Shown here: piece by piece, positions 7,094-15,543 of the stretch
How the letters are laid out: every line of letters starts with the position of its first letter
Position numbering within the stretch: position 1 is the stretch's first letter
NCBI RefSeq assembly: GCF_001990265.1
Contig: NZ_LYVN01000024.1
Span: 1 to 41,518, forward strand
Source of the DNA: Sphingopyxis sp. KK2
GTDB lineage: Bacteria; Pseudomonadota; Alphaproteobacteria; Sphingomonadales; Sphingomonadaceae
Length of the DNA: 41,518 nucleotides
Reading direction: 5' to 3'
Translations under genes and position numbers: made by a program
The notes under the pieces: generated by a model
Told to the model about the DNA's origin: nothing
Seen by the model: the letters and a program-made list of their open reading frames with translations, nothing else
Databases searched by the model: none

Positions 7094-9301
7094 CTATTGG
7101 AGGGTCGTAACCGTCTGTACCGATTCTTGCTCAGCAGCCGAAGCGGTCACTTCTTCTTCGTCGTCGGCTAAGCCTCGGCGTATGTCGATTTCGAGGGATT
7201 CAATTACCGACGCGTGTGCAACTTGCGCCCCCTCCAGAAGGGATCGAAGCCCCACTACTTTCCAAGCAGTGTCAGGACCTGCCTTCCCGACTCGGTTGAG
7301 CAAAAGCCTCTCGTCATCGTTGGTCGTCTTTGTGTCGGGCATAGATCCGATAAGGTAGCCCTGAACGTGAACCCGACGGTGTAACTCCATTAGGCAATAT
7401 TCTTCGACCTTCGCCATATAGCCCTCGAGCTGTGACAGATGGGCGTTCATCAAGGGAAGCGACGGGCTCTTCAATTCTACTATATTTATCTGATGCGGAG
7501 CGCCCGTGTCGCTCATAACAAAGACAAGGTCGGGGCGCTTAGCGTCATCCATCGCCTTGACCTGTTCATCTATGCCAAGGTGAGCCGCAATAGCAGTCGA
7601 TACTCTTGAGAGGTTGGCATCACTCGTTAAGTATCTGGAATACTCCGGCTTGATTAGCCAAGGCTGGTCTTTGAGAAGGCCATGGAGGCGATTCTCGATC
7701 CCTTTCGTCTTCCAGAACTCTCCCTCACCATCTTCGATAAGCTTCAAGAGGGCATTGATGCCATTTCGCTTGCCGCGATAGTTTTTCAAAGCATCGCTTT
7801 TCTCGATATCTGCCAGCTCGACAAGATTGAGCGCGATGATTTGAAGGGACTTAGGATCATGTCCGAGTTCGCTAAGCCGGATTAGAACTTCGCCGGCATT
7901 GACAGATTGCGCCACCAGCGGTGCCAATTCTGCAAATTCTTCTGAGTCAGCGCCATGTTCCACCGCGAGCGCGCGTATGAGCTTCTTGGCTGAGGTCTTT
8001 GCTCGACCTTCCAGGGCATCTGTGAATCTCATCACCGATCGGGCAGTTTTAGACCTCTCGATATCATCGTCGACCTTGTCTTCTTTCCACTTTGCGTGGG
8101 CAGCAAGCGCCTTTTTCATCGCTTCTTCGACGAAGGTGATCAGGGCGCGCACGATTTCGTTGTCTTCGCGCAACTGCGTCCGGTTGGTATTCACCAAGTC
8201 GATGCCATGACGGTCAAGGTCATCGGCGCGAACAACACATTCCATGTAGCTCTGGCTGTGGAAGTTGTGCATGCCGGTCGGAAGTCCGAACAAAGATGGC
8301 CCAGCGGCGAGCCGATCGTTGCAGTAGATTCGGGCTCCCCGCTGCGACGTCGGTAGGTGCTTCCCCCTGGGGCGAAATCCTACCATATATTTGACGGGCA
8401 GGGTGGTAACGTCTTCCACATTCACGACATCGTCGGCCAAATTAGCCAGAGAGGCGCCCGCGGGATAAACAAAATCATACTCTGCGACTTCGGCTTCTAC
8501 CAAGACGTGGTTTATCTTGATGGCCAGTTCGTCGGGCTCGATCCCGAAAAACGCCTGGCGAATAGTATTTCCGATGGTATCGGTGGAAAAGCGCACCGCA
8601 TCGGCTTTCAATCCGGTCAACGTGATCTTGGTGCCATGATCTTCAGAGGGGAGATTGTCTTCATAACTCGCCGGAATGTCGACCGATCCTAGGTCTTCGG
8701 CATGTCGGATTGTGCTATCGTCAAGTATGAAGGTTGTGGCGAAAGTTTCACCCTTGCGCTTGGTACGGATAACCACCTTTGTCGCGGCGCCGAACCCCGC
8801 TAACTTCCCAAGTCCCTTTCGCCCCATCACGTTTCGGACGCCCGTTTCGGACTTCAAAATCGTTTCTGCCCCGGTCTGGACATCCAGGCGGCGCTTTCGA
8901 TTTATAGGCAGGAATTTCTGTTCAACATCAGCCGGTGACATCCCGTGACCATCGTCAGAAATTACAATCGAAATATTCTCTGGAAGGGGGGTAAGAAGAA
9001 TCGTGAACGGATCGCGCTGATTTTCGGCGACTTCCTTCTTTGCGGCAGCCTTCGCAGCAACCCGAGCTTCATGAATTTCGTCGGTCGGGATCGTAATTTC
9101 TACTTGTCGCGCCTCGCTGTCGTACGCGTTGGCGACAAATTCGACTAGGCATTTGCCTATCGTCGCATACATGTTGATTCCAAGTGCTTCTAGCATCCCT
9201 CCCTGAATTCGGAGGGGAAAAGAAGCGGGCCGCTTATCGAAAAGGTCGTGGCTCATTCGGTCAGCATGATACTTGTTGAACCGAATTGGAAGAGCCTGCA
9301 T
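7094..9301 (-). CDS. GHKL ATPase fused to PD-(D/E)XK-like nuclease (BbrUII/HgiDII-like restriction protein)
   Basis: A 735-residue protein. The N-terminal third is a Bergerat-fold ATPase: E54-x3-N58 (N box), D116-D-G-H-G-M (G1) and GRKGLGKLAG at 160-169 (G2). This is followed by an Hsp90/MORC-like middle region and a long helical part. Near the C-terminus, RPDLVF with D591 and IVELK with E609 and K611 fit a PD-(D/E)XK nuclease core. Proteins of this form (BbrUII/HgiDII type) are the restriction partners of C5-cytosine methyltransferases. Here the methyltransferase gene ends 4 bp upstream on the same strand. The start may be ATG at 9301 or, 15 codons in, ATG at 9256 (MSHDLFDKR); neither has a strong ribosome site. 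The restriction role is inferred from family and pairing. Confidence 0.8.
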   Translation of the reverse strand: MQALPIRFNKYHADRMSHDLFDKRPASFPLRIQGGMLEALGINMYATIGKCLVEFVANAYDSEARQVEITIPTDEIHEARVAAKAAAKKEVAENQRDPFTILLTPLPENISIVISDDGHGMSPADVEQKFLPINRKRRLDVQTGAETILKSETGVRNVMGRKGLGKLAGFGAATKVVIRTKRKGETFATTFILDDSTIRHAEDLGSVDIPASYEDNLPSEDHGTKITLTGLKADAVRFSTDTIGNTIRQAFFGIEPDELAIKINHVLVEAEVAEYDFVYPAGASLANLADDVVNVEDVTTLPVKYMVGFRPRGKHLPTSQRGARIYCNDRLAAGPSLFGLPTGMHNFHSQSYMECVVRADDLDRHGIDLVNTNRTQLREDNEIVRALITFVEEAMKKALAAHAKWKEDKVDDDIERSKTARSVMRFTDALEGRAKTSAKKLIRALAVEHGADSEEFAELAPLVAQSVNAGEVLIRLSELGHDPKSLQIIALNLVELADIEKSDALKNYRGKRNGINALLKLIEDGEGEFWKTKGIENRLHGLLKDQPWLIKPEYSRYLTSDANLSRVSTAIAAHLGIDEQVKAMDDAKRPDLVFVMSDTGAPHQINIVELKSPSLPLMNAHLSQLEGYMAKVEEYCLMELHRRVHVQGYLIGSMPDTKTTNDDERLLLNRVGKAGPDTAWKVVGLRSLLEGAQVAHASVIESLEIDIRRGLADDEEEVTASAAEQESVQTVTTLQ

Positions 9302-9305
9302 CCAA

Positions 9306-10292
9306 TTACGCGGCTACTTTGATCTCCGTTTTGGATATCGCGTCGCGCACGGCGCCCGCGACGGCGCGGGCTAACGGTACCGGGACGCCGTTCCCGATCT
9401 GACGAGCTACAGGGTAAGGCCTGCCAGCGAACATCCAATGATCCGGCACTCCCTGAATTCGTGCGCCCTCACGAAGCGATAGCGTCCGATTCTCTACGGG
9501 ATGTAGATATCTACCCTTGGAGGGGTTCTGGAATGTGCATCGGATAGTGTTGAGAGGTTGATCTGGATCGACCCGCCCCCAGACGTCTGTTGCCTGGCAT
9601 CCGACCCGCGTCCACGATGGGGGGCAGAGTTCGGGAGCCAGCCGCATCAAATCTCGCTTGTCACCTCTTGGCGGAATGAGCTGAATTCGTTGAGCCGCGA
9701 TCCCGACCGGCTGTGGCCAGCGATGTAGTTCGTCGCCCACAGGTATTTCTCGGGCGAGGACATCGCCAGCGGTAATGCGTTCATGATGCGGCGCAGGAGC
9801 GTTGAACCTTCCAATCTTCGAAGCAATCGTAAAGGCTCGGCGGCGCAGCTGCGGCGTCCCGTAATCCACGGCGTCAAGGAGCCATGTAAATATCTCGTAT
9901 CCTTGACCTTCCAGCATCACAGCAAGGCGCCGCCACTGCTGAGACGACAGAAATGGTGGGACATTCTCAACCACAACCACTTCCGCGTTGCTCGCTTTCG
10001 CCCACCTCGGAACTTCGAGCGCAAGATCGTTCCTGACGTCCAAGGGGTCTTGCCTGCCGAGCGTGGAGAAGCCTTGGCAAGGCGGGCCCGCGATCAACAC
10101 ATCCGCCTGTGGGATGTCGTCGAATCCTGACACCGATGCCGTAACTCCGACGTCGCGCAGGTTCCGATTGTAGGAAGCAATTGCTTCCTTCGAAATGTCG
10201 ATAGCGAGAACTGGTTCGAAGCCATGATCGACGAAGCCAGCACTGAAAAGGCCGGCGCCGCTAAAAATATCACAGAAGGTCATATTTCGCAT
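9306..10292 (-). CDS. DNA (cytosine-5-)-methyltransferase
   Basis: A 328-residue C5-cytosine methyltransferase with the motifs in standard order: I FCDIFSGAGLFSAGF (6-20), IV GPPCQGFS with catalytic Cys72, VI VVVENVPPF (about 106-114), VIII QLRRRAF, IX RTLSLREGARIQGVPDHW and X QIGNGVPVPLARAV. The target-recognition segment between VIII and IX is about 120 residues. It would protect host DNA at the site cut by the adjacent GHKL nuclease. Recognition site unknown. Its first ATG (10292) lies inside the left arm of a palindrome; the ATG three codons later (10283, MTFCDIF) is an equally likely start, and neither has a clear ribosome site. Confidence 0.92.
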   Translation of the reverse strand: MRNMTFCDIFSGAGLFSAGFVDHGFEPVLAIDISKEAIASYNRNLRDVGVTASVSGFDDIPQADVLIAGPPCQGFSTLGRQDPLDVRNDLALEVPRWAKASNAEVVVVENVPPFLSSQQWRRLAVMLEGQGYEIFTWLLDAVDYGTPQLRRRAFTIASKIGRFNAPAPHHERITAGDVLAREIPVGDELHRWPQPVGIAAQRIQLIPPRGDKRDLMRLAPELCPPSWTRVGCQATDVWGRVDPDQPLNTIRCTFQNPSKGRYLHPVENRTLSLREGARIQGVPDHWMFAGRPYPVARQIGNGVPVPLARAVAGAVRDAISKTEIKVAA

Positions 10293-10327
10293 ATTCGCAT
10301 AGCTTTAATGTGAATATGCGAATATGC
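10289..10327. promoter_or_regulatory. 13-13-13 bp inverted repeat, likely operator of the RM island
   Basis: Perfect 13-bp arms GCATATTCGCATA (10289-10301) and TATGCGAATATGC (10315-10327) flank a 13-bp spacer. The right half is also two exact tandem copies of GAATATGC (10312-10319, 10320-10327), and the left side shows one exact reverse-complement copy and two partial ones. It sits between the divergent HTH gene and the methyltransferase gene and covers the start of the latter, so a bound protein would block both promoters. The HTH protein encoded next door is the natural candidate ligand. Confidence 0.75.
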
Positions 10328-10337
10328 AAGGCGAATT

Positions 10338-10799
10338 ATGCGATTCGAAGATGTCCCTGATGATGTCCTGGAACTCTTGGCGGCGATGCTCCGAGTGCCG
10401 GGATTGCCCGTTCAAAAGGACATTGCTCGTGCGATCGGAGCTGATCAGGCACTAGTATCGCGGGTGAGGAACCGAGAGGTGAAGCGCGTTACCCCGCGCA
10501 TCGCCAACCTGTGGAACTATGTGAATCAACGAATTGCCGAACAGCGCCGCGCTGGCGCTGCCAGCGAAGAGATTGACAGCGACGTTTCGAAGAACGCGTT
10601 GTTAAAGCCAAAGCGGCGCGCGCGCGATCTTCCCAACGTTTCGACGTTGGGTCCGGCTTCCCAATACGCGGACGATGCTATTTCCGGCGTTAAGGCGTAT
10701 TTGGCGGACGGCTACGATGCACGCCTGATTCTAGAACAGATTCAGGTGCTGCGTAGAGCTCAGCATGTTCGACGAGCCGGTCGGAGCCGCGATGTATAG
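10338..10799 (+). CDS. HTH regulator of the restriction-modification island
   Basis: A 153-residue protein with an N-terminal helix-turn-helix (about residues 24-50: PVQKDIARAIGADQALVSRV followed by basic residues), a basic linker with KPKRRAR, and a C-terminal helical part that I do not recognise. The start ATG has AAGGCG 5 bases upstream. The gene is divergent from the methyltransferase, with only the inverted repeat between them, the arrangement of a controller protein. It is longer than typical restriction-modification C proteins (about 80-100 residues), so the C-terminal half may have a sensing or dimerising role. Confidence 0.65.
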   Translation: MRFEDVPDDVLELLAAMLRVPGLPVQKDIARAIGADQALVSRVRNREVKRVTPRIANLWNYVNQRIAEQRRAGAASEEIDSDVSKNALLKPKRRARDLPNVSTLGPASQYADDAISGVKAYLADGYDARLILEQIQVLRRAQHVRRAGRSRDV

Positions 10800-10912
10800 C
10801 GCTTAGGCCGACTGACGCGCAGACTATGATAAACCACGGCGGTGCTGCGAGGCGCGAAGAGAGATGCGCCAATCGTCCCGGTTGCACAGCCGTTGCATAT
10901 CACATTCCCCGC

Positions 10913-11521
10913 TTAGTCACGCATATCTCTCTCCAGTGCCAGCGCCTCCCGCGCTGTCTTTAAGTCGGCCATCGTGGCGGGCTCAGATATTCCGCCAATT
11001 CGTTCGATCTCGCGTAATGCGGGTTGCACGGCATCAATCGCGCTGATGGCCGGGTCGAGCACCCATTCGACGCCGTAACCAACCTTGCGGTCCTGATCTT
11101 CAACGATATGAGGAAAATGGGTCACCGCTTCGCCATAATATCCGTAAAACCGCGCCACGGGCATGAGAATGTCAGGAGACAAGAGACCGACCTTGGATGC
11201 CAGTGCTTTGAAAAGTGTGGCCTCGGGGAGGACAAAGCTCTCGGTAAAATGAGCAGGAAGTCCGCCCCCAGAAATCCCAGTGCGCAGGTACCATCGCCCT
11301 ACTGAATTGGCTAGATGAACGAGTTCCTTCGAAATCAGCGTGATCTCGCTGTAAAGACCGAGGGCCACAGATAACGCCTCTTTCGCCCGGGTTTCATCAT
11401 CGCGGCGCCGGTTCAACTTGTAGTTGTAGAGCGCGCCCCAAGTCAGCGCTGCGAAGCCGAGGATGGAGCCGATCATCGACTGCCAGCCCTTCAACTCCTC
11501 ATATAACTCGCACAGTGTCAT
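10913..11521 (-). CDS. Unknown one-pass membrane protein
   Basis: A 202-residue protein with one membrane segment near the N-terminus (about residues 15-36, MIGSILGFAALTWGALYNYKL), a charged RRRDDETRAKEAL stop-transfer part, and a helical soluble domain that should be cytoplasmic. The start follows a strong GGGGGGA ribosome site. I recognise no family. It lies between the restriction-modification regulator and traG, faces away from traG, and shares the lower GC of the island. Small membrane-anchored helical proteins are common in defence cargo, but no function can be assigned. Confidence 0.55.
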   Translation of the reverse strand: MTLCELYEELKGWQSMIGSILGFAALTWGALYNYKLNRRRDDETRAKEALSVALGLYSEITLISKELVHLANSVGRWYLRTGISGGGLPAHFTESFVLPEATLFKALASKVGLLSPDILMPVARFYGYYGEAVTHFPHIVEDQDRKVGYGVEWVLDPAISAIDAVQPALREIERIGGISEPATMADLKTAREALALERDMRD

Positions 11522-11665
11522 CAGGTCCCCCCTATGTCGTGAATGCGGCCACCCGTGTTTCGCGGCCTCGCGGGATGAAGTCGAGCATTCCCAACCGCGC
11601 GCCAGCTTCCCGCATACGCTCAGTCGTCACAATAATGTAGGAATACACGGCTCGATGGTCTGAAA

Positions 11666-11702
11666 TGCGTCGGAGACGTACCTCGGTGCGTCGGAGACGT
11701 AC
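11666..11702. repeat. Two 16-bp direct repeats 21 bp apart upstream of traG
   Basis: TGCGTCGGAGACGTAC occurs at 11666-11681 and 11687-11702, so the period is 21 bp, two helical turns. Each copy holds the small palindrome CGTC-GGA-GACG. The pair lies about 75-110 bp before the traG start, where a promoter for the whole conjugation operon should be. Two sites on the same DNA face are typical of a cooperative regulator. The regulator is unknown. Confidence 0.6.
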
Positions 11703-11741
11703 TGTAAGTTTGGCCGTCTAGCGCGGATTTTGTGGGCTCGG

Positions 11742-11763
11742 GTCCGGACAAGGCCGTCCGGAC
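11742..11763. promoter_or_regulatory. Paired GTCCGGAC palindromes just before the traG ribosome site
   Basis: The self-complementary octamer GTCCGGAC occurs at 11742-11749 and 11756-11763 with 6 bases between, immediately followed by the GGGAG ribosome site (11764-11768). As DNA it could be a dimeric repressor site. As RNA the two copies pair with each other into an 8-bp hairpin that would crowd the ribosome site of traG. Confidence 0.5.
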
Positions 11764-11775
11764 GGGAGCCTCATC

Positions 11776-13812
11776 ATGACCCCGACCAAATTGCTCATCG
11801 GCCAGATATTGATCGTCTTCGCGATTGTGGTTCTCGGCGTCTGGGCAGCCACGCAATGGGCCGCCGAGATGCTCGGCTATCAGCCGGAGCTTGGCGCGCC
11901 ATGGCTCCGCCTCGGCGGGCTGCCGGTCTATCGGCCGTGGGACCTCTTTCCCTGGTGGTATCACTATGAGGCCTATGCGCCGCACGTCTTCGACAAGGCG
12001 GGTTCGCTCGCGGCGGCCAGCGGTTTCATCGGCTGCGGCGCGGCGATCGGCGGCTCGCTCTGGCGCGCGCGACAGAAAGGGCAGGTCACGACTTACGGCT
12101 CGGCGCGCTGGGCGAAGGAGCGCGAGATCGACGCCGCTGGGCTGCGCGGCGATGCCGGCGTGTTTCTGGGGCGGCTGTCGGGCCGCTATCTGCGCCACGC
12201 GGGCCCCGAGCATGTCATGGCGTTCGCGCCGACGCGTTCGGGCAAGGGCGTCGGGCTCGTCGTCCCGACGTTACTCAGTTGGACCGGTTCGGCGGTCGTC
12301 CACGACATCAAAGGCGAGAATTGGCAGCTGACCGCGGCGTGGCGATCGCGCTTCTCGCACTGCCTCTATTTCGACCCGACCGACGTCCGCTCGGCGCGCT
12401 ACAATCCGCTGCTCGAAGTGCGCAAGGGCGCATGCGAGGTCCGCGACGTCCAGAATATCGCCGATATCTTGGTCGACCCGGAAGGGGCGCTCGAACGGCG
12501 TAATCACTGGGAAAAGACCTCCCATTCGCTGCTCGTCGGCGCGATCCTCCACATTCTCTACGCCGAAGAAGAGAAGACACTCGCGCGCGTCGCGACCTTT
12601 CTCTCCGATCCCTCGCGCAGCTTCGCCGCGACGCTCGTCGCGATGATGCGCACCAATCATCTCGGAACGGCAGACGAGCCGCGGGTCCATCCCGTCGTGG
12701 CATCGGCGGCGCGCGAGCTGCTCAACAAGAGCGAGAATGAGCGCTCGGGCGTGCTCTCGACCGCCATGTCGTTCCTCGGCCTCTATCGTGACCCGACGGT
12801 CGCCGCGGTGACATCGGGATGCGACTGGCGGATCGCCGATCTCGTCTCCGCCGAGCGGCCGCTCTCGCTCTATCTCGTCATCCCGCCGTCGGACATTTCG
12901 CGGACCAAGCCGCTCGTTCGCCTGATCCTCAACCAGATCGGTCGCCGCCTCACCGAGAAGCTCGACGACCGGCGATCGACCGTCCGCCGCCACGACCTTC
13001 TGCTGATGCTCGACGAGTTCCCGGCGCTTGGCCGTCTCGATTTCTTCGAGACCGCGCTGGCCTTCATGGCGGGCTACGGCATTCGCGCCTTCCTGATCGC
13101 GCAGTCGCTGAACCAGATTTCCAAAGCCTATGGCGATAACAACGCCATCCTCGACAATTGTCATGTCCGCGTCGCCTTCGCGACCAACGACGAGCGCACC
13201 GCGAAACGCATCTCGGACGCGCTCGGCACCGCGACCGAGCAGCGTGCAATGCGCAACTACGCTGGCCACCGGCTCGCGCCCTGGCTCGCCCACGTCATGG
13301 TCAGCCGGCAGGAAACCGCCCGCGCGCTGCTGACGCCGGGTGAGGTCATGCAGCTGCCGCCGACCGACGAGCTGGTGCTCGTCGCCGGGCTGGCGCCGAT
13401 CCGTGCGAAGAAGTTGCGCTATTTCGAGGACGCCAATTTCAAGGCGCGCCTCGGCCCCGCGCCCGAACTCGCCGATGACGGCTATGCCGATCGACCGGCA
13501 ACACGCGGCGACGATTGGAGCGGCTGCGTTGCGGGGTTGGTCGCTGCCGACATCGACGCGGATGACGCCGACGACGCCGCGATCGAGGATGGCGGCGCGC
13601 AGCAGGCGAAGGTGCCCGAACTCGCCGAACAGCCGGAACCGCGCGTCGAGACCGCGCGTCCCTCCAACCCGCTCGGCATCGACGACGATACCGATCCCGC
13701 GATCGACAAGAAATTGATGGACCGCGTCCGTCCGCTCGCGCCGGTCTTGATCGGTCACGCGATGGACGAAGCCGTGTCGCAGGACGGCGAGCAGCTGGGG
13801 CTCGGGCTGTGA
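11776..13812 (+). CDS. traG: TraG/VirD4-type conjugal coupling protein
   Basis: A 678-residue coupling protein that brings the relaxase-bound DNA strand to the type IV secretion channel and powers export. There is an N-terminal hydrophobic segment (8-27) and a second one near 74-94. Walker A is APTRSGKGVG (151-160) and Walker B LLLMLDEFPALG with D413-E414. The last 130 residues are acidic and probably disordered. ATG at 11776 follows GGGAG. It is the first gene of the rightward tra/trb operon, and its stop overlaps the next start (GTGA). A leftward open frame across it is an antisense shadow. Confidence 0.95.
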   Translation: MTPTKLLIGQILIVFAIVVLGVWAATQWAAEMLGYQPELGAPWLRLGGLPVYRPWDLFPWWYHYEAYAPHVFDKAGSLAAASGFIGCGAAIGGSLWRARQKGQVTTYGSARWAKEREIDAAGLRGDAGVFLGRLSGRYLRHAGPEHVMAFAPTRSGKGVGLVVPTLLSWTGSAVVHDIKGENWQLTAAWRSRFSHCLYFDPTDVRSARYNPLLEVRKGACEVRDVQNIADILVDPEGALERRNHWEKTSHSLLVGAILHILYAEEEKTLARVATFLSDPSRSFAATLVAMMRTNHLGTADEPRVHPVVASAARELLNKSENERSGVLSTAMSFLGLYRDPTVAAVTSGCDWRIADLVSAERPLSLYLVIPPSDISRTKPLVRLILNQIGRRLTEKLDDRRSTVRRHDLLLMLDEFPALGRLDFFETALAFMAGYGIRAFLIAQSLNQISKAYGDNNAILDNCHVRVAFATNDERTAKRISDALGTATEQRAMRNYAGHRLAPWLAHVMVSRQETARALLTPGEVMQLPPTDELVLVAGLAPIRAKKLRYFEDANFKARLGPAPELADDGYADRPATRGDDWSGCVAGLVAADIDADDADDAAIEDGGAQQAKVPELAEQPEPRVETARPSNPLGIDDDTDPAIDKKLMDRVRPLAPVLIGHAMDEAVSQDGEQLGLGL

Positions 13813-14216
13813 GCGCGCGCGCGGGCCTCGTCCGGCACCAACTCTTCATCGAGCGCGGCCTCAGCGACCGGCTTTCGCTGCTCGCGAGAAAGCCCGGCGT
13901 CACCAAATCGACGATCCTCGCCGAGGCGCTCGAAGCCTGGCTGACGCGCCAAGGCGTCAATGAACTGCAGGAGCGCTTCGGTCCGCGCCTCGATGGCCTG
14001 GCGCGCGTGCTCGCGCGGATCGAGCGCAACGGCCAGATCGAGATCGAAATCCTCGCACTCCTCGTGCGCTACCTCCTCGCATCGGTCCCGCCGGTTGCCG
14101 AGGGCGATGATGTCGCGCGCGCGCAGGGCCGCGAGCGCTTCGAATGGTTCACGGCGAAGGTCGTCGAGGCCTTCCGCGAGGGCCGCGGCAGTTTTGGCTC
14201 GGGAGGCGGCGCGTGA
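13809..14216 (+). CDS. CopG/ribbon-helix-helix-like protein of the tra operon
   Basis: A 135-residue protein starting with GTG, overlapping the traG stop by 4 bases. Residues of about 10-50 (HQLFIERGLSDRLSLLARKP then SKSTILAEALEAWL-like helices) fit a ribbon-helix-helix DNA-binding fold; the rest is helical with a glycine-rich tail. Genes annotated as CopG-family regulators are found at this exact place between traG and trbB in many alphaproteobacterial ICEs. It could regulate the operon or act at oriT. The repeated sites before traG are possible targets, but this is inference. Confidence 0.7.
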   Translation: MSARAGLVRHQLFIERGLSDRLSLLARKPGVTKSTILAEALEAWLTRQGVNELQERFGPRLDGLARVLARIERNGQIEIEILALLVRYLLASVPPVAEGDDVARAQGRERFEWFTAKVVEAFREGRGSFGSGGGA

Positions 14217-15202
14217 GTGCGGCCGTCTCCGCCGAACGGCGGCGCACGATGCTGCGCAGCGCGATGGGCCCGGCGATCGAGGCGGCGCTGTCGAACGCGC
14301 ATGTCGTCGAGGTGATGGTCAATCCCGACGGGGCGCTGCGCGTCGACGTGCTCGGTGAAGGCCGGGTCGATACCGGCGTGCGCATGGCGCCCGAACAGGT
14401 CGAGCGGATCATCCGGCTTGTGGCATCGCATGCCCGCTTCGAGGTGCACGCCGCGTCGCCGATCGTCAGCGCCGAGCTGCCGCCGCATGGCGAAGGGGCA
14501 GGCGAGCGGTTCGAGGGCCTGTTGCCACCGGTCAGCCTCGCCCCCTGTTTCTCGATCCGCAAGCCCGCGGCGCGGGTCTATACGCTAATGGATTATGTCG
14601 GCGCCGGCATCGCGACGCCGGAGGCGGCGCGCCTCCTGTCGCTGGCCGTCGTCGAACGGCTCAACATCCTCGTCGCCGGCGGAACCAGCTCGGGCAAGAC
14701 GACGCTTGCCAATGCGCTCCTCGCCGAAATGGCGAGCCTCGACGAACGCGTGATCCTGATCGAGGACACGCGAGAGCTCCAATGCCCCGCGCCCGACCGC
14801 GTCGAACTGCGCACGCGTGCGGGCGCGGTCTCGATGGGCGATCTCGTCCGCTCGACGCTGCGGCTCCGCCCCGACCGCATCATCGTCGGCGAGGTGCGCG
14901 GTGCCGAGGCGCTCGACATGCTCAAGGCGTGGAACACGGGACACCCCGGCGGCATCGCCACGGTTCATGCCAATAGCGCGGCGTCGGCGCTGACCCGGAT
15001 CGAGCAGCTCGTCCAGGAGAGCGTCGTCACCGTACCGCGGCGCCTGATCGCCGAGGCGATCGACCTCATTGTCTTCATCGCCGGACGCGGCGCCGCGCGG
15101 CGCATCGCGACGATCGCGCGCGTCGAGGGCGTCGGCCCGACCGGCGACTACGCACTGACCGACCTTTCCATTCAGCCTGAAGGAGAAATGCCATGTCCCT
15201 GA
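14213..15202 (+). CDS. trbB: TrbB, type IV secretion traffic ATPase (VirB11 family)
   Basis: A 329-residue hexameric ATPase that drives pilus assembly and DNA transfer from the inner face of the inner membrane. Walker A is GGTSSGKTTLANALL (about 156-170), followed by the Asp box LIEDTRELQ, and Walker B is RIIVGEVRGAEALDML (about 220). The GTG at 14213 overlaps the TGA of the preceding gene and follows GGGAGG. An upstream in-frame ATG (14144) lies inside the preceding gene and gives a nonsense N-terminus. The 3' end overlaps trbC by 10 bases. Confidence 0.93.
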   Translation: MSAAVSAERRRTMLRSAMGPAIEAALSNAHVVEVMVNPDGALRVDVLGEGRVDTGVRMAPEQVERIIRLVASHARFEVHAASPIVSAELPPHGEGAGERFEGLLPPVSLAPCFSIRKPAARVYTLMDYVGAGIATPEAARLLSLAVVERLNILVAGGTSSGKTTLANALLAEMASLDERVILIEDTRELQCPAPDRVELRTRAGAVSMGDLVRSTLRLRPDRIIVGEVRGAEALDMLKAWNTGHPGGIATVHANSAASALTRIEQLVQESVVTVPRRLIAEAIDLIVFIAGRGAARRIATIARVEGVGPTGDYALTDLSIQPEGEMPCP

Positions 15203-15543
15203 TTCCCTTTGCGATGTCGCGCGCCACCACGACGGCGCACACCGCGCGTCCGGTCCTTGTTGCTGCTCTGACGTTCGGCCTTGCCGCAACGGCGCTCGCC
15301 GCGGGCTCGGGCATGCCGTGGGAGGAACCGCTCCAGCAGGTGCTGGAATCGGTGCAGGGACCGGTCGCGAAGATCATCGCGGTGATCATCATCATCACGA
15401 CCGGGCTGACGCTGGCATTCGGCGAAACCTCGGGCGGCTTCCGGCGGCTGATCCAGATCGTCTTCGGCCTTTCGATCGCCTTCGCCGCCTCGAGCTTCTT
15501 CCTTTCCTTCTTCAGCTTCGGCGGCGGGGCGCTCGTCGCATGA
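15193..15543 (+). CDS. trbC: TrbC, conjugal pilin (VirB2 family)
   Basis: A 116-residue pilin precursor with a long signal peptide ending near LAAGSGMPWEEPL, then two hydrophobic helices (KIIAVIIIITTGLTLAFG and IQIVFGLSIAFAASSFFL) joined by a short polar loop. This is the VirB2/TrbC form; RP4 TrbC is cyclised after trimming, but whether that happens here is unknown. It begins in the end of trbB behind GAAGGAGAAATGCCATG, a start region repeated before trbJ and nearly before trbG. Its stop overlaps the trbD start. Confidence 0.9.
   Translation: MSLIPFAMSRATTTAHTARPVLVAALTFGLAATALAAGSGMPWEEPLQQVLESVQGPVAKIIAVIIIITTGLTLAFGETSGGFRRLIQIVFGLSIAFAASSFFLSFFSFGGGALVA

Noticed and set aside
6971..7171. 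66-codon rightward frame between the CHAT and GHKL genes
   Set aside because: Runs into the GHKL gene antisense and has no ribosome site or family features.
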